Shown in pieces: positions 1-5,952 of a DNA stretch of 15,270 nucleotides. Position numbers and translations under genes: made by a program. The DNA is from an uncultured Erysipelotrichaceae bacterium. Its GTDB lineage: Bacteria > Bacillota_I > Bacilli_A > Erysipelotrichales > Erysipelotrichaceae. Where the stretch lies: positions 1 to 15,270 of the forward strand of contig CALBJM010000146.1 of assembly GCA_937893225.1 (NCBI GenBank), given 5' to 3'. Position 1 is the stretch's first letter. Each line of letters opens with the position of its first letter. The notes below the pieces were generated by a model, which was given only the letters and a program-made list of their open reading frames with translations, was not told where the DNA came from and searched no databases.

Positions 1-491
1 AAAATACAGACGTATTAATGAAAGAATATACAGAATTTCAAAAAGCATTACCAGGTAGGCATTTGGTTTCAACTTTACCACACACTGTAGAAGTTTTGAA
101 GGAATTAAAAAAGCAAGGGTATGTTACTGCTATTGTGACATCACGATTGAGTGAATCTTGTGAGACTTGGGTAGAAGATTTGGAGATTGAAGAGTACTTC
201 AATATGATTGTTGGTACGGAAAGATATCGCCATGCAAAACCTAGTCCAGATGGAATTATCGAAGCATGTGAAATGTTAAATGTTGGTCATGATAGTGTTG
301 TTTATATTGGTGATAATGTGTCTGATGTACAAGCTGGTAAAAATGCTGGAGTATTCACAATTGGATATATAACAAATGAAGAAAAACGCGAAAAAATCGA
401 AGCAGAGAAACCAAATGCGACGATTTCAGATATCATGGAACTTTTAAAAGTATTAGAAGAAAAGCATGACTGGAGCAGTGATTTAATATGA
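1..491 (+). CDS. HAD-family phosphatase, PpaX-like (5' partial)
   Basis: A haloacid-dehalogenase-type phosphatase, probably of the pyrophosphatase PpaX / phosphoglycolate phosphatase group. The reading frame is open to the window edge (first full codon at 3). The visible part lacks HAD motif I (the DxD nucleophile near the N-terminus), so the true start lies upstream and the ATG at 18 is internal. Counting from that ATG, motif II is the Thr/Ser in AIVTSRL (about 39-45), motif III the Lys in HAKPSPDG (about 73-80), and motif IV the acidic pair in YIGDNVSDVQAG (about 97-108). The order and spacing fit a complete C-terminal half of a roughly 215-residue enzyme. In Firmicutes a PpaX-type gene often lies near hprK, lgt and rapZ, which agrees with rapZ downstream. 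The stop overlaps the next start (ATGA at 488-491), so translation is probably coupled. The family call is firm; the substrate is not. Confidence 0.85.
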   Translation, partial: NTDVLMKEYTEFQKALPGRHLVSTLPHTVEVLKELKKQGYVTAIVTSRLSESCETWVEDLEIEEYFNMIVGTERYRHAKPSPDGIIEACEMLNVGHDSVVYIGDNVSDVQAGKNAGVFTIGYITNEEKREKIEAEKPNATISDIMELLKVLEEKHDWSSDLI

Positions 492-748
492 CTGATTTTG
501 AATACGAACAAATGATTTGCTGGAAGAAAAATGAATTTCATGAAAATGGATGGAATGCGATGGATATGTGTGTGAAAGATATTCTGATATGCGAGGATGA
601 TCTTCTTGATGCTATAGAAGGTATGAAGAGAAACATGCTTGAAGGTGATAGTGTTATCCATGGGGATATTGCACATCCAGATTTAACATTGGTTGTTCGG
701 TATTATTGTGATAATTTAAGTACTGATAGAAAACGGATCTTTGGCTGA
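488..748 (+). CDS. small hypothetical protein, translationally coupled
   Basis: An 86-residue protein I do not recognise. It starts at an ATG that overlaps the stop of the HAD gene by 4 bases, which argues for a real, coupled gene. It is acidic in the middle (CEDDLLDAIEGM), has aromatic and His residues, and ends in a basic RKRIFG. There is no signal peptide, membrane helix or cysteine metal motif. The likely fold is small, helical and cytoplasmic. The Rho-independent terminator at 728-760 begins inside the last codons and has the stop codon in its loop and inner stem. A short protein made with a HAD phosphatase could act with it, but that is only inference. Confidence 0.6.
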   Translation: MTDFEYEQMICWKKNEFHENGWNAMDMCVKDILICEDDLLDAIEGMKRNMLEGDSVIHGDIAHPDLTLVVRYYCDNLSTDRKRIFG

Positions 749-760
749 TTCGTTTTTTTC
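728..760 (+). terminator. Rho-independent terminator
   Basis: The arm at 730-739 (AAAACGGATC) pairs with 747-756 (GATTCGTTTT): ten pairs including one G-U, with a 7-base loop and a run of seven T from 753. The stem starts inside the small upstream gene and includes part of its stop codon. It ends the HAD/small-protein unit before rapZ. Confidence 0.8.
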
Positions 761-765
761 TTTTG

Positions 766-794
766 TTGTTCCTGAAATTGTATTGTTTTAAAAT
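766..794 (+). promoter_or_regulatory. putative promoter of the rapZ-yvcK-whiA operon
   Basis: TTGTTC at 766-771 and TAAAAT at 789-794 are separated by 17 bases. The -10 is one mismatch from consensus; the -35 keeps TTG only. It lies directly after a terminator and before a gene with a good ribosome binding site, where a promoter is needed. The exact hexamers are a visual choice. Confidence 0.5.
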
Positions 795-821
795 GATAGC
801 GGAATAAAGAGAGGTGGTTAC

Positions 822-1694
822 ATGGAAAAGAATAAAAGAGTGGTACTTGTTTCTGGGATGAGTGGTGCTGGAAAGAGTGTTGCGACACGTAGTTTAGAAG
901 ACATGGGGTATCATGTGATTGATAATTTTCCTGTGCAGCTTGTTTCATTACTTGTAGATATGATTGAGACGAGTATTGATCCTCGCTATAGTTACATTGC
1001 TTTATCAACTTCAGCACAAGATTTTGCGGATTTTTTAAGGTTGCTAAAAGGGCAGAATATCGAAGTACAAGTCTTGTTTCTAGATGCTAATGATTCTGTT
1101 TTGCTGCATCGTTATAAGAGTACAAGACGTACGCATCCTTTGTTGTTGAGCAATACTTGTAATACATTAGATGAAGCAATTTCTGTGGAAAGACAGATGT
1201 TTGCAAAAAACATGAACAATTCATTTATTACAATAGATACTTCTTTCCTTTCAGAAAAAGAATTTAAGAAAAAGATAGAATTGTACTTTTCTAAAGAACA
1301 AGTTCCAGTGTTTTCTATTTCGTTTGAATCATTTGGATATAAATATGGTGTTCCAATGGATGCAGATTTGATGGTGGATGTGCGTTTTCTGCCAAATCCA
1401 TTTTGGGAAATTACTTTACGCCCATATAATGGAAATGATAAGTGTGTGTATGATTATGTAATGAATAAGCCTGAAACAATCGAATTTCTAGAAAAATTAA
1501 CGGCTTTTATGGATTATGCATTTGAACAATATGCAAATGAAGGGAAAAATCATTTTACAGTAGCGATAGGTTGTACAGGTGGGCAGCATCGTTCTGTAGC
1601 AATCACAAATTGGTTGTTTGATAACTACAGTAAAAAATACAAATGTTATAAACAGCATAGAGAAGAGAAAGTTTGGGCACGCGAACATGAATAA
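822..1694 (+). CDS. rapZ: RNase adapter / nucleotide-binding protein RapZ (YvcJ)
   Basis: A 290-residue protein of the RapZ/YvcJ family, the usual length. The N-terminal P-loop is GMSGAGKS (residues 12-19). The conserved RFLPNPFW segment lies mid-protein, and the C-terminal GCTGGQHRSV (about 250-259) is a family signature. Members bind and hydrolyse nucleotides. In E. coli RapZ senses glucosamine-6-phosphate and guides RNase E to the GlmZ small RNA. The Firmicute counterpart YvcJ is linked to competence, with a less clear role. The start at 822 is preceded by AAAGAGAGGTGG (805-816), a strong ribosome binding site. The stop overlaps the yvcK start by 8 bases. The neighbours yvcK and whiA form the classical conserved cluster, which makes the call secure. 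Confidence 0.96.
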   Translation: MEKNKRVVLVSGMSGAGKSVATRSLEDMGYHVIDNFPVQLVSLLVDMIETSIDPRYSYIALSTSAQDFADFLRLLKGQNIEVQVLFLDANDSVLLHRYKSTRRTHPLLLSNTCNTLDEAISVERQMFAKNMNNSFITIDTSFLSEKEFKKKIELYFSKEQVPVFSISFESFGYKYGVPMDADLMVDVRFLPNPFWEITLRPYNGNDKCVYDYVMNKPETIEFLEKLTAFMDYAFEQYANEGKNHFTVAIGCTGGQHRSVAITNWLFDNYSKKYKCYKQHREEKVWAREHE

Positions 1695-2631
1695 GAAAGT
1701 TGTTGTGATTGGTGGCGGACATGGGCAGTCTGCAATTTGCAGGGGCATAAAGAATATTGAAAATTTAGATATTAGCGCAATTGTTACGGTTGCAGATGAT
1801 GGTGGATCTACGGGAAGATTACGTAGACAGTTTCATATTCCTGCTATGGGAGATATTCGAAATGTCATGATTTCACTGAGTGCAAATGATGATTTGATGA
1901 CTGCGTTAATGGACTATCGTTTTGATGATCCAAATGGTACAGAGGAAGATATTGCTGGACATAATCTTGGAAACTTGATTTTAACTGCTTTGACGCAACA
2001 GTGTGGTTCCTTTTTAGAAGCGGTCCAAAAAGTACAAAGCATCTTAAATGTTAAAGGGAAAATCATTCCAGCAACTTCGCAAGTTATTACACTTTATGCA
2101 CAGATGGAAGATGGGGTAATTGTTAGAGGTGAAGCAAATATTCCGGATGTCAATAATCATATACGCAAAGTGTTTTATGAAACATATGTGCGTGCAGAAA
2201 AAGAAGCGGTAAAAGCAATAGAAGAAGCAGATTTGATTATATTTGGTATTGGTTCGGTCTATACAAGTATACTTCCAAATGTTATTATTCCAGATATTCG
2301 TTCTGCTTTGAATCGTGCTAAAGGAAAAAAAGTGTATTTTTGCAATGCGATGACACAGCCTGGAGAAACAGATGGGTATAGTGTGGAAGATCATGTGGAT
2401 GCATTATTAAAACATGGTACACCAGTTGATGAAGTTGTTGTAGCATCTGATCCTTTGCCAAAAGAAAGTATTGAAGCATATGCAAAAGAAGGCAGTAGTG
2501 TTGTAACGATTCGTGATAAAGAGCATGCGTATAGCATTCGCGAAGTATCTTTATTGCGCTTTGATGGACATTTAATACGCCATGATCCAGAAAAAATCAA
2601 ACAAGTTGTAGAACAATTATTAGGAGAGTAA
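1687..2631 (+). CDS. yvcK: gluconeogenesis factor YvcK (CofD-like)
   Basis: A 314-residue protein of the YvcK/UPF0052 family, close to the usual length of about 317. The start is taken at ATG 1687, overlapping rapZ by 8 bases, because it gives the family N-terminus VVVIGGGHGQ; the frame stays open further upstream, but that would only add sequence inside rapZ. Conserved motifs are VADDGGSTGRLR (36-47), GDIRNVM (55-61) and HNLGNL further on. YvcK-type proteins bind UDP-GlcNAc, are needed for growth on gluconeogenic carbon sources, and affect cell shape and peptidoglycan synthesis in Bacillus, Listeria and mycobacteria. Pairing with rapZ, whose E. coli relative senses an amino-sugar phosphate, suggests a shared amino-sugar and envelope theme. 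Its last codons hold the AGGAGA binding site for whiA. Confidence 0.95.
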   Translation: MNKKVVVIGGGHGQSAICRGIKNIENLDISAIVTVADDGGSTGRLRRQFHIPAMGDIRNVMISLSANDDLMTALMDYRFDDPNGTEEDIAGHNLGNLILTALTQQCGSFLEAVQKVQSILNVKGKIIPATSQVITLYAQMEDGVIVRGEANIPDVNNHIRKVFYETYVRAEKEAVKAIEEADLIIFGIGSVYTSILPNVIIPDIRSALNRAKGKKVYFCNAMTQPGETDGYSVEDHVDALLKHGTPVDEVVVASDPLPKESIEAYAKEGSSVVTIRDKEHAYSIREVSLLRFDGHLIRHDPEKIKQVVEQLLGE

Positions 2632-2634
2632 AAC

Positions 2635-3579
2635 GTGTCATTTTCATCAAATGTAAAACAAGAAGTTTCATCAAAAGTCATGGAAGGTAACGATGCAAGA
2701 GCAGAGTTATCTGCTTTAATACAGATGACTTCTTCTTTATCCTTTTCTAATCGTGGTATGACAATTCTTGTTATGGTTGAAAATGCTGCAGTTGCACGAA
2801 CGATTTATCGTATGATCAAAGAACGGTTTAATAGTGAAATTGAGTTATTTGTTAAAAAGAAGATGAATCTTAAGAAAAATCGTATTTATGGTTTGCGGAT
2901 ATTGTCTGGTGCACCTGTTATATTGACTGAGTTAGGAATTTATAGTGCAAGAGGGTTGTTGGAAAAACCTCTGCAAAAGATCGTTGCTACGGATAATAGT
3001 GCACGTGCATATTTGGTTGGGGCATTTTTAGCTTCTGGTTCAATCAATCCTCCTGAAAAAACAGATTATCATTTAGAAATAACTGCTGCAAATGAAAGCC
3101 ATGCGTATTTTTTACAGGATGTGATGAATCGTTTTTATTTGAATGCTAGAGTAATTGAGCGAAGGAAGCGTTTTATAGTGTATGTGAAGGCAGCAGAAAA
3201 GATTGCGGATTTTTTAAGAATCATAGAGGCAGAGCAGGCTTTGTTTGATTTTGAAAATATTCGTATTGAAAGAGATCTAGCAAATAATATTCAAAGATTG
3301 AATAATATTGATGTGGCAAATGAAATGAAAGCACAATCTGCAGCAACGAAGCAATTGGAAGACATCGCTTGTATTGAAGGGTCTTTTCTGTATGATAACT
3401 TAGACCAAAAGCTGAAAGATGTTATTGCAATAAGGAAAGCGTATCCTGATAGTTCATTAACGGAATTGTGTGCGTTATTAGAAGAAAAAACTGGTAAATC
3501 AGTATCAAAATCAGGGTTAAGACATCGATTTGTGAAAATTCATGATATGGCAGAAGAGGTGAGAAATCGTGCGTCGTAG
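2635..3579 (+). CDS. whiA: DNA-binding protein WhiA
   Basis: A 314-residue WhiA (DUF199) protein of normal length. It starts with GTG at 2635, three bases after the yvcK stop, with AGGAGA at 2622-2627 as binding site. The N-terminal two thirds correspond to the degenerate LAGLIDADG homing-endonuclease-like fold (SARGLLEKPLQK, AYLVGAFLASGSINPPEKTDYHLE), and the last 90 residues to a helix-turn-helix (LTELCALLEEKTGKSVSKSG). In Streptomyces WhiA controls sporulation septation. In Bacillus it affects cell division and chromosome segregation, so it is not proof of sporulation. The 3' end overlaps the next gene by 11 bases, consistent with translational coupling. Confidence 0.96.
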   Translation: MSFSSNVKQEVSSKVMEGNDARAELSALIQMTSSLSFSNRGMTILVMVENAAVARTIYRMIKERFNSEIELFVKKKMNLKKNRIYGLRILSGAPVILTELGIYSARGLLEKPLQKIVATDNSARAYLVGAFLASGSINPPEKTDYHLEITAANESHAYFLQDVMNRFYLNARVIERRKRFIVYVKAAEKIADFLRIIEAEQALFDFENIRIERDLANNIQRLNNIDVANEMKAQSAATKQLEDIACIEGSFLYDNLDQKLKDVIAIRKAYPDSSLTELCALLEEKTGKSVSKSGLRHRFVKIHDMAEEVRNRAS

Positions 3580-3784
3580 TTACTTTATTCTACTGGCGTT
3601 AGATTGTGTCGTGGTGTGTGCATTATGTCTGTTGCAGCAAGAATGGTCGATCCTGTTTGTTGTATTAGGACTTATGTTTGCGATTGCTTCTTTTCGTACA
3701 AAACATGTAATCAACGAGACAGAAAAACTTCGTAGGAAGGAAGAATGGTATGATTCAAAGAGCAAAAACAGAAAATATAGATGA
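3569..3784 (+). CDS. small two-helix membrane protein, unknown function
   Basis: A 71-residue protein starting at GTG 3569 inside the end of whiA, with AGAGGTGAG (3554-3562) at suitable spacing. Residues about 5-22 and 26-43 are hydrophobic and likely form a membrane hairpin. The remaining 28 residues are strongly basic (KLRRKEEW, SKNRKYR), so both termini are predicted to be cytoplasmic. The protein overlaps whiA by 11 bases and the following acetyltransferase by 35, so its position in the operon is tight. I do not recognise the family. In Bacillus the gene crh follows whiA; this is clearly not an HPr-like protein. Confidence 0.65.
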   Translation: MRRSYFILLALDCVVVCALCLLQQEWSILFVVLGLMFAIASFRTKHVINETEKLRRKEEWYDSKSKNRKYR

Positions 3785-4664
3785 GATCAAAGAATTATGG
3801 GCAATTTGCTTTCCCGATGTTGATGCAAGGTACCGTGAATTCTTTTTGAAGAGTGTTTTGCAGCCAGAGGATTGTTATATTAAAGTGTTGGAAGGTAAAA
3901 TCGTAGCGGCTCTAGTAAGAAATAAACATGCATATATGTTCAATTCGCGTGTTTTGCAAGCAAGTATGATCATGGGGGTTTGTGTGCATCCGGATTATCG
4001 TCATAGAGGGTACATGCATGAGTTAATGGATTTGATCGTTGATGCTTGTGAACATAGCGAGTTGCTAACTCTGATTCAAACAGAGCATCCTGAAGGGTAT
4101 GAACCATTTGGATTTAGAACGATTTATAATCGCATGCAATTTCAGATTGAGAGAAAAGATGTAAAGCGTATAACAAATTTTGGGTGTGCATATGATCCTA
4201 CACCAATTGATTTATTGAAAGTGTACTCTGCTTTTATAAAGAGATTTAATGGATTTTATACAAGAACACTAGAAGATTTTGTGAGATTTAAAAAAGAAAT
4301 CAAGGCAGTTGGTGGGAAAGTTGTTGCTTATTATAATGGAAAAGATCAAATTCAAGGTTATGCAGCAATGATTCCAGATGGAAATCAATTGCGTGTACAA
4401 GAAATCGTGTATCTGGATTCAATGTCTTTGATCAAGTTGTGTAATGCAGCATTGCAGGAAAAAAAGATTGTAAATCTATATGTTTCGGAAGCTGAAGATC
4501 TTTCATTGGTGTTCCCTGATGCATTGAAAAAGGAATATGGTTCTACGATGGTGCGTTTAAATGATGCTAAATTGTTTTCTAAAGCATTTCGTAGAAGGGT
4601 CGAAAATGTAGAAGAAGCATTTGCCTTGTCTCATAAGCCTTTGAATTTGAATGAGTTTTATTGA
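3750..4664 (+). CDS. GNAT-family N-acetyltransferase, Eis-like N-terminal domain
   Basis: A 304-residue protein. Residues 1-130 form a GNAT domain. The acetyl-CoA pyrophosphate loop is seen in MGVCVHPDYRHRGYMHEL (75-92), with R84 and G87 in the R-x-x-G-x position. GYEPFGF (116-122) is a typical GNAT late-strand motif. The C-terminal 170 residues look like a second degenerate GNAT or SCP2-like region, as in Eis-type acetyltransferases, but the protein is shorter than the roughly 400-residue Eis family. The start at ATG 3750 has AGGAAGG (3735-3741) in front and overlaps the upstream small membrane gene by 35 bases. A strong terminator follows. The substrate cannot be told from sequence. Confidence 0.85.
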   Translation: MIQRAKTENIDEIKELWAICFPDVDARYREFFLKSVLQPEDCYIKVLEGKIVAALVRNKHAYMFNSRVLQASMIMGVCVHPDYRHRGYMHELMDLIVDACEHSELLTLIQTEHPEGYEPFGFRTIYNRMQFQIERKDVKRITNFGCAYDPTPIDLLKVYSAFIKRFNGFYTRTLEDFVRFKKEIKAVGGKVVAYYNGKDQIQGYAAMIPDGNQLRVQEIVYLDSMSLIKLCNAALQEKKIVNLYVSEAEDLSLVFPDALKKEYGSTMVRLNDAKLFSKAFRRRVENVEEAFALSHKPLNLNEFY

Positions 4665-4665
4665 T

Positions 4666-4692
4666 AGGTGGTGATTTCACTACCTTTTTTTT
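4666..4692 (+). terminator. Rho-independent terminator ending the rapZ operon
   Basis: The arm at 4666-4674 (AGGTGGTGA) pairs with 4677-4685 (TCACTACCT), nine pairs including one G-U, followed by eight T (4685-4692). It begins two bases after the acetyltransferase stop. Confidence 0.9.
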
Positions 4693-4708
4693 ATACATGT
4701 ATAAAAAA
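4687..4708. repeat. 22-bp perfect AT-rich palindrome upstream of gap
   Basis: Positions 4687-4708 are a perfect inverted repeat centred between 4697 and 4698, with core TTATACATGTATAA flanked by T and A runs. It begins in the T-tract of the preceding terminator and ends 35 bases before the gap -35. It could be a regulator binding site or an accident of AT-rich sequence. Confidence 0.5.
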
Positions 4709-4743
4709 TTTTGTGAGACTATGGTAAATTAAATAATTCACAA

Positions 4744-4772
4744 TTGACGATGGACGTCGTAACTTCTATAAT
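4744..4772 (+). promoter_or_regulatory. strong sigma-A-type promoter of gap
   Basis: TTGACG at 4744-4749 and TATAAT at 4767-4772 with a 17-base spacer: five of six and six of six consensus positions. It predicts transcription starting near 4779 and a leader of about 28 bases. This fits a highly expressed glycolytic gene. Confidence 0.85.
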
Positions 4773-4806
4773 TTAATAGCAACAAAGGAGGTCTTAAAAA
4801 GACAAT

Positions 4807-5838
4807 ATGACAGATGTAAGAGTTGCTATTAATGGTTTTGGCCGTATCGGCCGTCTTGCTTTCAGACAGATGTTTGATGCAGAAGGTTATGAAGTAGTTG
4901 CTATCAACGACTTAACAACACCTCATATGCTTGCTCATCTTCTCAAGTACGATTCTTCTCAGGGTCGTTACGTTGCTATTGGTCATGAAGATGATGTAAC
5001 AGCTGATGATGAAGCTGGTACAATCACAGTTAAGGGCAAGACAATCAAGATTTACAAGGAACCAGATGCAAATAATTGCCCATGGGGTGACTTGGATGTT
5101 GATGTAGTATTGGAATGCTCCGGTTTCTACACATCTAAGGCAAAGGCACAGGCTCATATCAATGCTGGTGCTAAGAAGGTTGTTATTTCTGCTCCTGCAG
5201 GAAATGATCTTCCAACAATCGTTTACAATGTAAACCATGAAACATTGACACCAGAAGATAAGATTATTTCTGCTGCTTCTTGTACAACAAACTGCTTGGC
5301 TCCAATGGCTAAGGCATTGAATGATTTGGCTCCAATCGAATCTGGTATCATGTGCACAATCCATGCATATACAGGTGATCAGATGATCCTCGATGGACCA
5401 CAGAGAAAGGGTGACTTGCGTCGTTCTAGAGCTGGTGCTGTTAACATCGTTCCTAACTCTACAGGTGCTGCTAAGGCTATCGGTCTTGTAATTCCTGAAT
5501 TGAATGGTAAGTTAATTGGTGCTGCTCAGCGTGTACCTACTCCTACAGGATCAACAACATTGTTGTTCGCAGTTGTAGATAAGGCTGTAACAGTTGATGA
5601 AGTAAATGCTGCTATGAAGGCTGCTGCTACTGAATCCTTCGGCTATAACACAGATCCAATCGTATCTAGCGATATCGTTGGTATGAGATATGGTTCTTTG
5701 TTTGATGCTACACAGACAATGGTTTCTCCATTAGCTGATGGCAAGACACAGGTTGAAGTAGTTTCTTGGTACGATAACGAGAACTCTTATACATCTCAGA
5801 TGGTTCGTACAATCAAGTACTTCGCAAACGTTAAGTAA
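4807..5838 (+). CDS. gap: glyceraldehyde-3-phosphate dehydrogenase, type I (NAD-dependent)
   Basis: GAPDH of 343 residues. It oxidises glyceraldehyde-3-phosphate to 1,3-bisphosphoglycerate in glycolysis, in the cytoplasm. The N-terminal nucleotide-binding motif is INGFGRIGR (8-16). The catalytic Cys is C159 in SAASCTTNCLAP, and the substrate-binding STGAAKAIG segment follows. An Asp in INDLT (35) in the adenine-ribose position favours NAD over NADP. The ribosome binding site AAAGGAGGT (4784-4792) lies 14 bases before the ATG, a longer gap than usual, but an in-frame TAA at 4795 excludes an earlier start and the family N-terminus supports this one. Codons are strongly biased (AAG over AAA, ACA, GCT), unlike the upstream genes, as expected for very high expression. 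It has its own promoter and terminator, without pgk or tpiA nearby. Confidence 0.98.
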   Translation: MTDVRVAINGFGRIGRLAFRQMFDAEGYEVVAINDLTTPHMLAHLLKYDSSQGRYVAIGHEDDVTADDEAGTITVKGKTIKIYKEPDANNCPWGDLDVDVVLECSGFYTSKAKAQAHINAGAKKVVISAPAGNDLPTIVYNVNHETLTPEDKIISAASCTTNCLAPMAKALNDLAPIESGIMCTIHAYTGDQMILDGPQRKGDLRRSRAGAVNIVPNSTGAAKAIGLVIPELNGKLIGAAQRVPTPTGSTTLLFAVVDKAVTVDEVNAAMKAAATESFGYNTDPIVSSDIVGMRYGSLFDATQTMVSPLADGKTQVEVVSWYDNENSYTSQMVRTIKYFANVK

Positions 5839-5856
5839 TTGAATCATTACAATGAA

Positions 5857-5887
5857 AGGTGGTAGAGAAATCTATCATCTTTTTTTT
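5857..5887 (+). terminator. Rho-independent terminator of gap
   Basis: The arm at 5857-5866 (AGGTGGTAGA) pairs with 5871-5880 (TCTATCATCT), ten pairs with two G-U, around a GAAA tetraloop. Eight T follow (5880-5887). Confidence 0.9.
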
Positions 5888-5904
5888 GCGCCTTTCCGTT
5901 TGAG

Positions 5905-5933
5905 TTGAAAACAATCGTATTAACTTATAAAAT
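5905..5933 (+). promoter_or_regulatory. putative promoter of the HTH/RCC1 gene
   Basis: TTGAAA at 5905-5910 and TAAAAT at 5928-5933 are separated by 17 bases. It lies between the gap terminator and a GGAGG ribosome binding site (5943-5947). It predicts a very short leader, with the start of transcription near 5940. Confidence 0.65.
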
Positions 5934-5952
5934 AGTAAAGACGGAGGTAAAT

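Noticed and set aside
302..1748. Several minus-strand open frames of 83-124 codons over the HAD, rapZ and yvcK genes
   Set aside because: They lie opposite well-recognised genes, lack ribosome binding sites and show low-complexity Cys/Phe/Ile-rich translations.
4746..4758. GACG-N5-CGTC inverted repeat in the gap promoter spacer as an operator
   Set aside because: Only four bases per arm and overlapping the -35; expected by chance often enough that it carries little weight.
5905..5952. Sixteen-residue N-terminal extension of the HTH protein from a TTG start
   Set aside because: The TTG is the proposed -35 box, and the GGAGG at 5943-5947 fits the ATG at 5953, which also gives the normal start of an HTH_3 domain.
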